From Hymenobacter sp. BT188 (lineage in GTDB: Bacteria > Bacteroidota > Bacteroidia > Cytophagales > Hymenobacteraceae), in the NCBI RefSeq assembly GCF_014333585.1, contig NZ_JACSCW010000003.1, forward strand, positions 558,001 through 622,000: a stretch of 64,000 nucleotides of DNA, written 5' to 3'. The notes beneath the pieces are model-generated. The model had not been told where the DNA came from, searched no databases, and was given only the letters and a program-made list of their open reading frames with translations. Shown here in pieces: positions 43,054 to 51,962 of the stretch. Within the stretch, counting starts at the first letter, position 1, and each line of letters begins with the position of its first letter. The translations under genes and the position numbers were made by a program.

Positions 43054-43072
43054 CTGGGGGGCAAATTGCCCC
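43054..43072 (-). repeat. Iterated motif copy forming a small palindrome
   Basis: CTGGGGGGCAAATTGCCCC lies in the leader of the TonB-like gene, 23 bases before its GTG. The inner GGGGCAAATTGCCCC is nearly self-complementary. Confidence 0.5.
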
Positions 43073-43133
43073 AACTAGGTGCGTACGGCAAAGGTACGAA
43101 CCAGTTAGCGGGCTATCCTTTTTCCAACAACTA

Positions 43134-44627
43134 TTAGCGCGCAGGGTTCAACTCCGGCACTGCTTCTGGTACCGCCGACCGCGAAATAGCCAATAACCCC
43201 AGGAACGTAATCAATCCGTTGAGCAGCAGGATTTCAAAGCCAAACTTATACCCCCCCAGCCACGCCTCTGAGTTGGCATTGATGAGTAAGGTGAGAAGCG
43301 GCGCCGCGATGCATACCGGCAGCACAAGCGGCTCGCGCAGCATCCGGGTGGTCAGAATGCCAAAGGAAAACAAGCCCAGCAGCGGCCCATATGTGTAGCC
43401 CGCCAACTTAAACACCGCCGTGATAAGGCTCTGGTCGTTAATGGCCCGGAAAATCAGGATGATAACAATGAGCACCACTGAGAAACCCAGGTGGGTGATT
43501 TGACGCAACTGCGTCTGCTTAGCCTCGGGGTACTGGCGAATGGAGAGGAAATCGACGCAAAACGAGGTAGTAAGCGCCGTAAGGGCCGAGTCGGCAGAGG
43601 CATAGGTAACGGCTACGATGCCTAGGATGAAGATGATGCCCGCAAACAAGGTGAAGTGCTCGGTAGCCAGCAGTGGGAATACGTCATCGCCGATAATTTT
43701 GCCTGCTGCGTTGGTAGGCAATTGAATGCCCTTTATGGCGGCAAACTTATAAAGCAACACGCCCAGCGTGAGGAACAGAATATTGACGAAAACCAGCACC
43801 AGCGTAAACCAGAACATATTCTTCTGAGCGTCGCCGAGGCTACGGCAGCTCAGGTTTTTCTGCATCAGATCCTGGTCGAGGCCAGTCATTACGATGGTGA
43901 TGAAGGCACCGGAGGCGAATTGCTTCCAGAAAAACTTGTCGTCTTTGACATCGGAGAAGTAGATCTGCGACATGTCGCTCTCTTTCACCGTGCGCACCAA
44001 GTCAGCGAAGCCCAAATTCAACTCCGACGACACCAGATAAATGCTCACGCCCACGCAGGTGAGCATGGCCAACGTCTGGAAAGTGTCAGTCCAGAGAATG
44101 GTTTTTAACCCCCCACGGAAGGTGTAGAGATAAATAAGCATAATGCTGACAATCACCGTGACCACAAACGGCACGCCCATATCATCGAACACGGCTAGTT
44201 GCAGCACACCCGCCACCAAATACAAGCGCAAGGCCGAGCCCGCCGCCCGCGAAATCAAAAAGAAAAGCGCTCCGGTCTTGTAGCTCCAAAACCCAAAGCG
44301 TTGCTCCAGATACCCATAAATTGACATCAGCCGCAAGCGGTAATACAACGGCATTAGTACCAAACCAATGACTAGATAACCAACCAGATACCCCATGACC
44401 ACGGCCATGTAGCTCCACGATTGGGACTGCACCATGCCCGGCACCGAAATAAATGTGACGCCCGATAGCGAGGTGCCAATCATGGCGAAAGCCACCATGT
44501 ACCAGGGGGCATTTCGGTTGGCAACGAAGAAACTCTCACTGGTTGCTTTGCGCGAAGTAAGCAGCGCAATGACGATAAGAATGACAAAGTAGCCTGCAAT
44601 CAGGCTCAGAATAAGGGTGGGCGACAT
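43134..44627 (-). CDS. Sodium:solute symporter (SSS family)
   Basis: The 497-residue transporter has about thirteen helices and SSS motifs: SESFFVANRNAPWYMVAFAMIGTSLSGVTFISVPGMV, RAAGSALRLYLVAGVLQ, TGLDQDLMQKNLSCRSLGDAQKN and AVTYASADSALTALTTSFCVDFL. It is only distantly related to the symporter at 37125 and has no coiled-coil insert. It contains a run of seven C at 43251-43257 within the C-terminal part. The solute is not evident. It stands alone; the gap 44628-44761 holds nothing recognisable. Confidence 0.9.
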   Translation of the reverse strand: MSPTLILSLIAGYFVILIVIALLTSRKATSESFFVANRNAPWYMVAFAMIGTSLSGVTFISVPGMVQSQSWSYMAVVMGYLVGYLVIGLVLMPLYYRLRLMSIYGYLEQRFGFWSYKTGALFFLISRAAGSALRLYLVAGVLQLAVFDDMGVPFVVTVIVSIMLIYLYTFRGGLKTILWTDTFQTLAMLTCVGVSIYLVSSELNLGFADLVRTVKESDMSQIYFSDVKDDKFFWKQFASGAFITIVMTGLDQDLMQKNLSCRSLGDAQKNMFWFTLVLVFVNILFLTLGVLLYKFAAIKGIQLPTNAAGKIIGDDVFPLLATEHFTLFAGIIFILGIVAVTYASADSALTALTTSFCVDFLSIRQYPEAKQTQLRQITHLGFSVVLIVIILIFRAINDQSLITAVFKLAGYTYGPLLGLFSFGILTTRMLREPLVLPVCIAAPLLTLLINANSEAWLGGYKFGFEILLLNGLITFLGLLAISRSAVPEAVPELNPAR

Positions 44628-44761
44628 AAATTGAGTTGCCGGTTAGTGGTGGTCAGGTGCCGGTTTCGGTTTGGTAGAAACCAGCAGGTGGGCCAGTAGC
44701 TAGACGCTACGGAAAACCAAAGCTACTATCTAACGGCCAACAACCGACAACTATAATCAGC

Positions 44762-46297
44762 TTACTCCAGGCCTGTCAGGCGGGTACCGGCATAGTAATA
44801 TAGCTCGGCCAACGATTTTTCATAGTTAGCCCGCATACTTTCCTGCTTGATGCGCAGGTCAATTAGCTTGGTTTCTCGGCTGTTAATGAGGAAGATAGTG
44901 CTTTCGCCCAAGTCGTACTTTTCCAGCTCAGCCTGTAGCAGGGTGCGCTGATTGGCGATAGTGAGCGCCTGAACCGTGAGTTGACGTTCGTAGGCCCTAA
45001 GCGTGTTGTAGGCAGCCGTAAGTTGGTTGAGAATAGTGCGCTGGCTTTGCTGCTGTTCCAGCACCGTCTCTTGTACCTGAAAGCGAACCTGCTGAAGCTG
45101 GCCGCGCTGCTGCCGTAGGAACAGCGGAAACGCGAAGTCTACTCCCAGCTTATAATTATTGCGGCCAAAATCGTACGTGGGGGGCAATTCTGTGCGGTAA
45201 AAGTCGCCTTGGCTTAGCAGCGTGCCACTCACATTGATGCGGGGTTTCAGCAACTCGCGCCGATAGCGTTCCTCTATACCCAGCTGCCGGATTTCGGCCC
45301 CCAAACGGATCAGCGTTGGATGCTGCTTTGCCGCCTGATCAGTGAGCCGGCTAAACTCCTGAGCGCTTACCCCGTCGCGGCGAGCGGGCTGGGGCACAGC
45401 GCGTTCGGGAAGCTCCACGGGCTGCGCATTCTGGTTCCAGAGATGGTTGGAGAGCACAAGACGGGCGTTTTGCAGTTCCAGCTGCAACCGTTCGGCCTCT
45501 ACAAGCCGGTCCTGAGCAATAATGCGGGCCTCCACGGAATCAATAGGAGCCTCGTCGCCCAAGTCTACTTTGCGGCTAATGGCTAGGAAACGAGTTTCAG
45601 CCAAATCCAGGCCCTCTTGAATAAGCGCAGCCTGCTGATAAGCATAGTACCAGCTCCAGTAATCTTTGGCTACTTGGAGCCACACTTCGTTGATTTTCTT
45701 TACGCGGTCGGCCTCGGCGGCCGTCACCAAGATGCGTGCCTGCCGCAAAGTGCTGCGTCGGGCATCAATCAATAATCCTTGTCCTAATGGTACCGACAAA
45801 CCAACTCCCGCCAGCCCCGCTACCGGAGTCTTCGTTTCGGGGTTGACGTACGTGCCTACGTACCGGTCGTAGCCGGCTGTCAGGTCGATGCCGCCGGGCC
45901 ACAGTGGCACCGTGAGCTCGTTAGCCCACTTATTATAATATTCAGTGCCGCCAAATACTTTGCGATTGAAGCCTGCGCCCAGTTGCGGATCGAAGCCCCC
46001 GCGAGCTTCCAGTACTTCTGCCTGCGCCTTAGCGCTCAGGAGCGCCGCCTGCTTCACAATGGGATGATGCGCAAATACTATTTCGGCTAAGTCCTGAAGC
46101 GAAAATACTTGCGCAGTATCAACGAGTTGCGGCTCAGCTAGCAGTTTGCTTTGGCTTGGGAGTGGCTGTGAGACTGGCAACTGCTGAGCCACCGCTTGCA
46201 CGATAATAGTGGGCCACGCTACGATGAGCACAATCAGGAACCGAAAAAAGCCCCCCAGCAAGCCAAATAATCGGTTCGAACAGATGAAAGACCTCAT
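44762..46297 (-). CDS. TolC-family outer-membrane protein
   Basis: The 511-residue product has a hydrophobic signal segment (FGLLGGFFRFLIVLIVAWPTIIVQAVAQ) and two TolC repeats with long Gln/Leu-rich helices (QQSQRTILNQLTAAYNTLRAYERQLTVQALTIANQRTLLQAELEKYDLGESTIFLINSRE). It overlaps the HlyD gene by 4 bases (ATGA), so it is the last gene of an exporter operon. The LLGGFF of the signal segment is encoded by a motif copy at 46244-46258. It differs from the RND-operon TolC. Confidence 0.88.
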   Translation of the reverse strand: MRSFICSNRLFGLLGGFFRFLIVLIVAWPTIIVQAVAQQLPVSQPLPSQSKLLAEPQLVDTAQVFSLQDLAEIVFAHHPIVKQAALLSAKAQAEVLEARGGFDPQLGAGFNRKVFGGTEYYNKWANELTVPLWPGGIDLTAGYDRYVGTYVNPETKTPVAGLAGVGLSVPLGQGLLIDARRSTLRQARILVTAAEADRVKKINEVWLQVAKDYWSWYYAYQQAALIQEGLDLAETRFLAISRKVDLGDEAPIDSVEARIIAQDRLVEAERLQLELQNARLVLSNHLWNQNAQPVELPERAVPQPARRDGVSAQEFSRLTDQAAKQHPTLIRLGAEIRQLGIEERYRRELLKPRINVSGTLLSQGDFYRTELPPTYDFGRNNYKLGVDFAFPLFLRQQRGQLQQVRFQVQETVLEQQQSQRTILNQLTAAYNTLRAYERQLTVQALTIANQRTLLQAELEKYDLGESTIFLINSRETKLIDLRIKQESMRANYEKSLAELYYYAGTRLTGLE

Positions 46298-47682
46298 GAC
46301 GAACTTACCATTTCGTCGGGTGGTCCCTGAGTAGGTGTAATGTTTTTTGGCTCAGCTTGCAGGCTGGGAGGAAACCCATTGAGCTGCCGCCAGATTTCGT
46401 ACCATACCGGCACCGAATCCAGAATTACCCAACCGTATACGCCTGACCCAATTCGCAGCTGCTGGGGCCAAGCGTGGTCTTTTTGGCGCGTTCGGGAGGG
46501 GCGAATGAGGAGCCGGTAACGGCCATCGGTATTGCTGACTACGTCGATTACTGCTACTTCGCCCCCAAACGTGCCAACTGCCACGGAGGGCCAGCCCGAA
46601 AATTGAATAGCGGGCCAACCATCGAACTGTATCCTGGTTTGCCGGCCCCGCTGAATGAGCGGTACATCCATGGCCCGCACGTACAACTCAGCCGCTAGCA
46701 CAGGAGCTTCAGGCTGGAGAGTAGCAATAGATTCTCCCTGCTTGATGGTTTCGCCGATGCCAGCTTTGAGCGTACGCACAACATAGCCGGTTTGGGGAGC
46801 ACGCACGATGTAGAGCCCGCGTCGCACTTCCACATTGCTGATGCGGTTGCGCAAGGCCGCCACTTCGCCCTCCGAGCTAGCCCGGCTAGACACGGCCGAG
46901 CTTCGGTCGGACTGCGTCTTGGCTAATGTTTCCTGGTACTTCGCTCGAATTTCCGCCAGCTCGATGCGGGCATTGCTGAACGATTGGCGGGTATTCAGCA
47001 GCTTGTTGCGCTGGGCTACCACTTTGGCCAAATCCTCTTGAAGCTTCAAGCGCCGCGTCTCAATATCAGTGAGAGAAAATAGGCCATTCTTAAACCCTTC
47101 TTCGTAGCGTGCCAGCCGATTTTGGGCAATCTGGTAGAAGTTGGTGACAGCTACCAAATCGGCGCTGTCGATGGTAACGGTGTTCCGGGCCTGCTGTACC
47201 CGGTTTCCAGCGGCGGCTAGCTGCACCGTCAAGCCGGTTTGGAGAGCTTCGATTTGCTGGTTAGAGGCAGCAATCTGGGCGGCACTGGCGGCCACATTGC
47301 CGCGCTTGGCGGCCAGCTGCTCGCGTAGGCGCTCTGGTAGGTTAGGATCGAAGTATTCGTCCTGAATTTCGGAGATTGTCAACAACGTATCCCCCTTGTT
47401 TACAAGCTCCCCTTCGCGCACGGCCCAGCGCTCAATACGGCCCGCAATGGCATTCTGTACCGCTTGGGGGCGGTCTTGGGGTGTGAGGGCGGTGAGGCGG
47501 CCGGTACCCTGAATGGTCTGGCGCCAGGGCAGAAACAGGACAATTACAAAAGCAATACCGATCACGAGTAAGACGTGGCCCAAGCGGCGCCCACTCTTAG
47601 GGTCGAGCAGCTCCTGCCGAGTAGTAAGGGAAAACTCTTCCCACGCCTTCCGGGAGATATTCTGTTTGGATACATTAAGCAT
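46294..47682 (-). CDS. HlyD-family secretion adaptor
   Basis: The 462-residue adaptor has one N-terminal membrane helix (RLGHVLLVIGIAFVIVLFLPW), a biotinyl-lipoyl half (AIAGRIERWAVREGELVNKGDTLLTI), a long coiled coil (about 110-290) and the second half (IVRAPQTGYVVRTLKAGIGETIKQGESIATLQP), then a beta-barrel domain. This is the layout of type I secretion HlyD proteins. It overlaps both its upstream ABC-type gene (8 bases) and downstream TolC gene (4 bases), showing one transcript. Confidence 0.92.
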   Translation of the reverse strand: MLNVSKQNISRKAWEEFSLTTRQELLDPKSGRRLGHVLLVIGIAFVIVLFLPWRQTIQGTGRLTALTPQDRPQAVQNAIAGRIERWAVREGELVNKGDTLLTISEIQDEYFDPNLPERLREQLAAKRGNVAASAAQIAASNQQIEALQTGLTVQLAAAGNRVQQARNTVTIDSADLVAVTNFYQIAQNRLARYEEGFKNGLFSLTDIETRRLKLQEDLAKVVAQRNKLLNTRQSFSNARIELAEIRAKYQETLAKTQSDRSSAVSSRASSEGEVAALRNRISNVEVRRGLYIVRAPQTGYVVRTLKAGIGETIKQGESIATLQPEAPVLAAELYVRAMDVPLIQRGRQTRIQFDGWPAIQFSGWPSVAVGTFGGEVAVIDVVSNTDGRYRLLIRPSRTRQKDHAWPQQLRIGSGVYGWVILDSVPVWYEIWRQLNGFPPSLQAEPKNITPTQGPPDEMVSSS

Positions 47683-48691
47683 GCGTTTCCGTCGTAGCGT
47701 TGTCGAGTAAGGGTAAATCGGTTACGCCCGCAAGCTTTTCCACGCCAGTCAGCATGTCGAAGATGGTACCGATACTGGTGACCAGCTTCTCAATAGCATT
47801 GCTGACTTGCACAATGATGACCTCAGCGGCTACAAACTGCCCCAGACTCATTTGCCGCGACACCACGAACAGCGTGCCGGCGATGAGCAACCCTCCAATG
47901 AGGATAGTGCGTAGGAAAATCGCGTAGCCGAAATAGTATTTCAGCACCTTGAAATGGCCGTTGCGGGAGCGCAGATACTCGGCAGTCAGCTCGTCGGTGC
48001 GCATAATGGCCGCTCGTTGCTGCTCCTTATTATGGCGAAACTCCGGCAGCCGGCTAGCTACCTGTTCCAGCCAATCGACCACTTCGTATTTATGAGCCGA
48101 TTCCTGAATGCTCGTGCGCAGTGCCCGCCGGTAGTGCATAACGTAAATCAGCACAAGCATCAGGATGGTGAACAGTCCAAAGGCAATAAAAATGGGGTGG
48201 TAAAAAGACAGAACGAGCAGCCCGAAGACTATCTGGAAGGCGCCAAATATTAGGTCGATCAGCAGCTTACTTAGTCCTTTTTGAACCGTCAGAATGTCGA
48301 AAAAGCGATTGACAAGTTCTGGTGGGTTTTGACCATTCAAGGACTCGGGCTGAATGCGTGGCAGGCGATACGCAAACTCCAGGGCTGCCTTGGCAAATAA
48401 GCGCTGCTCAATGGCTTCCACCATTGTCATCTGGCCAATTAACAGGATACCGCCCAGCAGTAAGCCTAGCACAACCACGCCAATCAGAATGTACGTGGAG
48501 CCAAAGATGGCGCCCGTCGAGACGAGGTTGAAAACGGCCTGGGTTCCGAGCGGCAGCGTAAGGCTAATCAGGCCAGTGATGATGGCATAAATAAGAATAA
48601 AGCGAATAGTCTTACGTTCAGAATCCAGCATGCCGGTCAGGCGCTGCCAAGGTGTAGGGGGAGGGGCTAAGCTGGGGGAACGTGACGCCAT
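47675..48691 (-). CDS. ABC exporter membrane domain without ATPase domain
   Basis: The 338-residue product is an ABC type 1 transmembrane domain: FILIYAIITGLISLTLPLGTQAVFNLVSTG, ILLIGQMTMVEAIEQRLFAKAALEFAYRLPRI, and IFLRTILIGGLLIAGTLFVVSRQMSLGQFVAAEVIIVQVSNAIEKLVTSIGTIFDMLTGVEKL. Full exporters of this type continue into an ATPase domain of about 230 residues; this one stops at the linker (LLDNATTETHA). The stop overlaps the HlyD start in another frame and no Walker or LSGGQ sequence follows, so it is not a simple frameshift. The ATPase must be supplied elsewhere, or the protein works without one. Operon order is this gene, HlyD, TolC. Confidence 0.85.
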   Translation of the reverse strand: MASRSPSLAPPPTPWQRLTGMLDSERKTIRFILIYAIITGLISLTLPLGTQAVFNLVSTGAIFGSTYILIGVVVLGLLLGGILLIGQMTMVEAIEQRLFAKAALEFAYRLPRIQPESLNGQNPPELVNRFFDILTVQKGLSKLLIDLIFGAFQIVFGLLVLSFYHPIFIAFGLFTILMLVLIYVMHYRRALRTSIQESAHKYEVVDWLEQVASRLPEFRHNKEQQRAAIMRTDELTAEYLRSRNGHFKVLKYYFGYAIFLRTILIGGLLIAGTLFVVSRQMSLGQFVAAEVIIVQVSNAIEKLVTSIGTIFDMLTGVEKLAGVTDLPLLDNATTETHA

Positions 48692-48877
48692 GTACTGGAA
48701 GAGTGAAAAAGATCGGGCCGGTGAGATGAACGCAGTCCGCGAAAAACCGCATTCTGGCCACGATATAGTGGGTCGTGCCCTACTGACGCACTCAACTCAC
48801 TAGGCCGTAGCTGGTGCGCGTTAGCTCCACACAACAGTCACTCAGTCGTATCTGTTTTCGCCGCTTGTCCAGATCTG

Positions 48878-49891
48878 CTATTCCCAGTCCTGCCAGCGCA
48901 TAATTTCACCTACGGCCGGGGCATGCAACTCGCCACGCAGCATTTGGCCGTTGGCTACTTCTTGGAGGGTGCGTAGGGGCTCAGAGGCAGGCTCATCGGA
49001 GAGGTCGAAGGTGCCATGGTGCATAGGAACAACGTGGCCGGCGCGCAGAATATTGGCGGCTTTTGCGGCCTCGTGCGGGTCCATGTGGCTGAGCTGCATC
49101 ATAAAGGATGGCTTATAGGCCCCGATAGGCATTATGCAGACATCAAGGGGGCCAAATTGCTTCTCTATTTCCTCAAAATGCCCTCCGAAGCCACTGTCGC
49201 CGCAGAAGTAGAGCAGCCTGTCTGCCACGCGCAGCATAAAGCTGCCCCAAAGTATGTGGTTCATATCTGTAAGGCCGCGGCGGTGCCAATGTGAGGCGGG
49301 CAAGTAGGTAATCTCTAGCCCAGAATTGCCCCCCAGATTATATTGCTGCCACCAACCCGCTTCCTGCACTGACACGTTAGGAGCCATGCCGCGCAGCAGT
49401 TTGGTCATATTAAGTGGAGCCAGAACCTGCATGTCGGGATTTTGCCGGGCTATTGTCTTGATAGAAGCTTGGTCGAGGTGGTCACGGTGACCGTGAGAGA
49501 GCAACAAGTAATCGATGCCGGTGATATCCTCGGGGCGACAAGGCAGCGCATGCCGATGCCGCAGTCCTAAAGAAGAGTACAACACGGGGTCGAACAGCAG
49601 CGTGACGCCCGCCACCCGCCACAGAAACGTAGCGTGGCCCAACCACACCAGCATGTCTTCAGTCGAGGTGAAAGCATCGGCGCAATCCACCACAGCCGGC
49701 ACCCAACTATCTGCTTTCTTCTCAGCTTTCTGTGGGTTTTCGGTTAGCTGCCAGCGGATTACGTTGCTGAATTTGGGTTCGTACAGCACTTCGCCGTTGC
49801 AGAATTCACTGCCAATCATCTTGTTGCCAGGATAATTGGGGCGAATGGTTTTCAGATTCTCGTTGCGACGATACGTAGTGCGAGCGGCCAT
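48878..49891 (-). CDS. Metallo-beta-lactamase-fold hydrolase (NAPE-PLD-like)
   Basis: The 337-residue product has the MBL metal site SHGHRDHLD (His133, His135, Asp137, His138), a third ligand region SHWHRRG, GDSGFGGHFEEIEKQFG and a C-terminal MHHGTFDLSDEP. Together with VWLGHATFLWRVAGVTLLFDPVL this pattern matches the NAPE-PLD and UlaG-like lineage. It has no signal peptide from the ATG at 49891; an in-frame TTG at 49936 would extend it. A phosphodiesterase role is inferred. A motif copy at 49324-49335 is translated as NLGGNSG. Confidence 0.88.
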   Translation of the reverse strand: MAARTTYRRNENLKTIRPNYPGNKMIGSEFCNGEVLYEPKFSNVIRWQLTENPQKAEKKADSWVPAVVDCADAFTSTEDMLVWLGHATFLWRVAGVTLLFDPVLYSSLGLRHRHALPCRPEDITGIDYLLLSHGHRDHLDQASIKTIARQNPDMQVLAPLNMTKLLRGMAPNVSVQEAGWWQQYNLGGNSGLEITYLPASHWHRRGLTDMNHILWGSFMLRVADRLLYFCGDSGFGGHFEEIEKQFGPLDVCIMPIGAYKPSFMMQLSHMDPHEAAKAANILRAGHVVPMHHGTFDLSDEPASEPLRTLQEVANGQMLRGELHAPAVGEIMRWQDWE

Positions 49892-49952
49892 AAAAAGGCG
49901 AAATAGAAGTTGGAAGCGAGGTGGAAAGGTAAACAAACAACCCGTTCAGAAA

Positions 49953-49997
49953 AGCTAAAAAAGCCCCCCAACCGTGGCTGGGGGGCTTTTTTAGCTT
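49953..49997 (-). terminator. Terminator of the beta-barrel gene, from inverted motif copies
   Basis: AGCTAAAAAAGCCCCCCA and its complement pair around a short loop, 19 bases past the beta-barrel stop. Confidence 0.9.
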
Positions 49998-50015
49998 TCT
50001 AAATAGTGCCAAGGG

Positions 50016-50594
50016 CTACCAACCATACGGATAGCCGGGGCCCATACCAAGGCCGGGCGTTGCACCCGTAGAGTAGCGCACACCACCCGAAACGGAAATG
50101 TTTTCCGTGATTTTGTAGTCGGCGCGCATATTGAAGCCCGAGCCCATGTTGCCGTCACTAAAGCCGCGAATACCGGGTGCGGGGGGCAAATTTGAGAAAT
50201 CGCGCCAAGCGGTGCCGGTCAGCGATACGCGCGGACTCAGCGCATATTCGGCGCCCGCCTGCACTAGGTAATGATTGGTAACCATCGGCGTTGTAGCCAA
50301 GACGTTATCGGAGGAGCGGGCATAAACCGAGCCCGGCAACACGCGCAGATAGGTGAGGCCGGTAAACAAACGCAGACGGTTGTTGACTTGGTAGCTGGCC
50401 GTAGGACTGAGGTAAGTAGCGGAGCCAAAACGCCCCGCAAACGTAGCACCAGCACTCAGATTGTAAGAAACCCGCGAGCGGAGCAAGCTAGGCGTTGTCG
50501 GGGCAACCTCTGCGTCAGTAGAAGTTTGGGCCAACACGTTGCCTGTGAGGAAAAGGCAGGCTCCAATAAGGAAAGCAGATACTTTAGATAGCAT
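50016..50594 (-). CDS. Small outer-membrane beta-barrel protein
   Basis: The 192-residue product has a signal peptide (MLSKVSAFLIGACLFLTGNVLAQ) and alternating strands (VSYNLSAGATFAGRFGSATYLSPTASYQVNNRLRLFTGLTYLRV, YLVQAGAEYALSPRVSLTGTAWRDF, ADYKITENISVSGGVRYSTG). It ends in a Gly/Pro/Tyr-rich tail (GLGMGPGYPYGW). This fits a small outer-membrane barrel. A motif copy at 50181-50193 is translated as SNLPPAPG in a loop. The ATG at 50594 starts the signal peptide. Function is unknown. Confidence 0.75.
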   Translation of the reverse strand: MLSKVSAFLIGACLFLTGNVLAQTSTDAEVAPTTPSLLRSRVSYNLSAGATFAGRFGSATYLSPTASYQVNNRLRLFTGLTYLRVLPGSVYARSSDNVLATTPMVTNHYLVQAGAEYALSPRVSLTGTAWRDFSNLPPAPGIRGFSDGNMGSGFNMRADYKITENISVSGGVRYSTGATPGLGMGPGYPYGW

Positions 50595-50727
50595 AGGTCG
50601 AAACAAGAAACGCAAATCTGGGAAGCAGCTTCAAGGTACGAAGCCGCAAACTATCAGACCCTACTTAGGCCGAATTGGTTGCTCTTTCCAGCAAAGAAAA
50701 GCCCTTGGTTGTGCTTTAGATCGACGC

Positions 50728-51948
50728 CTAAGTTACTGGACTCAACGTCGCCCCACGGCGTGCTTGCCACGCTACCGCGCCTAAGCACAGCGCAAACCAA
50801 GCCCAAGGTAGCCGCAAATCCAGCACCGATAAACCGGCGAATATCAGGGTGGTAGCGAAGCTAGCTAACCCCTGCAACGCCTGATTCAAGCCAAATACTT
50901 CGCCCCGGTTTGCCTCAGTTGTGCGCTGAGCCAATAAGCCCTCTAGCAAGCCCTGAATAAGGGAAAGGGTAAGACAATCTAGCGTCACGAGCACATATAA
51001 GTTCACCCGCGACGAGCCCATAAGCCCGTAGGCAGCCAATACCGGCACGCCCAACGCCGCCAACCAAAAAATGGCCCGCCGCTGATTGATATGGTCGGCG
51101 AAATAGGTGTAAAACACATAGTTGAGGCCGATGCTCAAGGCCCCAAAAAACATGAAAAAGTAGGAGATTTCTTGCGCGTTCATCTGCTGCTCGCCCAAGC
51201 TCACGAAAGGCACAAAGTAGAAATAATACCCCGTGCTCAACGTAAGCGCCACTTGCATGAGCACAATGCGGCGCAGGTCGCCATTTGGAGTATCGTTGGC
51301 GCGTAGTCGGGCCCAAAGCGTCAAGGGGTTCAGACCGCGACTTAGCTCGGCGCGTAGCTCAGCCCCGCGCACAGGCGAGCGTCGGCTATGGGTTTCGGGG
51401 AGAAGAAAGTTGAGCACCACGTTCACCGCCGCCAAACTTACCGCTAAAGCCGAGACATAGGCCGCTTCTTCAACTTGCGGCACGTCCAGCGTGGTTAGGA
51501 GCAAGCCAGCGGCCATCGGGCCCAGCACGAAGCCCAAAGAGATAATTGCCCCTTCAATTCCCAGATTTTTGAACAGGTCGTCTTTGTTCGAAATATCGGT
51601 AATGGCGGAGCGAATAGTAGAGTACATACCATTAGTGAGGCCGTCACTCAGCCGATTGACGAAGTACAGGCCCGTGCGCACCGGCAGCAGTAAAGCCGTA
51701 GCCAGCAAGGTGCCCGCCGCCGACAAAATCAGGATGGGCCGCCGCCCGTAGCCATCGGAAAGGCGGCCCAAGAGTGGAGCCGAAAACAGCTGTACACCTA
51801 AAAACAGACCCGTACCCAACGATAGCCACAGCTGCGGCTGTGGTAGCGCGCGCACATACTCCGGCAGAATCGGCCCGATAGCCGAGCCCACGATCACATC
51901 GAGCAGAATAACCGCGTAAATAAGCGCGAGACGGGGATTCTCAATCAA
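50728..51948 (-). CDS. MFS transporter
   Basis: The 406-residue product has twelve helices and the MFS loop 2-3 motif GRLSDGYGRRPIL, with a later EAAYVSALAVSLAAVNVVLNFLLPETHS linker half. It resembles TetA-like drug:proton antiporters, though the substrate is unproven. The start is a TTG at 51948; no ATG lies between the M61 stop and this point. It starts 14 bases after the M61 peptidase gene, so the two are likely co-transcribed. Confidence 0.88.
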   Translation of the reverse strand: MIENPRLALIYAVILLDVIVGSAIGPILPEYVRALPQPQLWLSLGTGLFLGVQLFSAPLLGRLSDGYGRRPILILSAAGTLLATALLLPVRTGLYFVNRLSDGLTNGMYSTIRSAITDISNKDDLFKNLGIEGAIISLGFVLGPMAAGLLLTTLDVPQVEEAAYVSALAVSLAAVNVVLNFLLPETHSRRSPVRGAELRAELSRGLNPLTLWARLRANDTPNGDLRRIVLMQVALTLSTGYYFYFVPFVSLGEQQMNAQEISYFFMFFGALSIGLNYVFYTYFADHINQRRAIFWLAALGVPVLAAYGLMGSSRVNLYVLVTLDCLTLSLIQGLLEGLLAQRTTEANRGEVFGLNQALQGLASFATTLIFAGLSVLDLRLPWAWFALCLGAVAWQARRGATLSPVT

Positions 51949-51962
51949 AACAGCAAACCTCT

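Noticed and set aside
47675-47700. Idea that the ABC gene lost its ATPase domain by a frameshift
   Set aside because: The HlyD gene starts within the ABC stop region and fills the downstream DNA, with no Walker or LSGGQ sequence in any frame.
48692-48877. Possible riboswitch or small RNA in the 186-base gap upstream of the exporter operon
   Set aside because: No stable conserved-looking stem set or terminator was seen; nothing supports a call.
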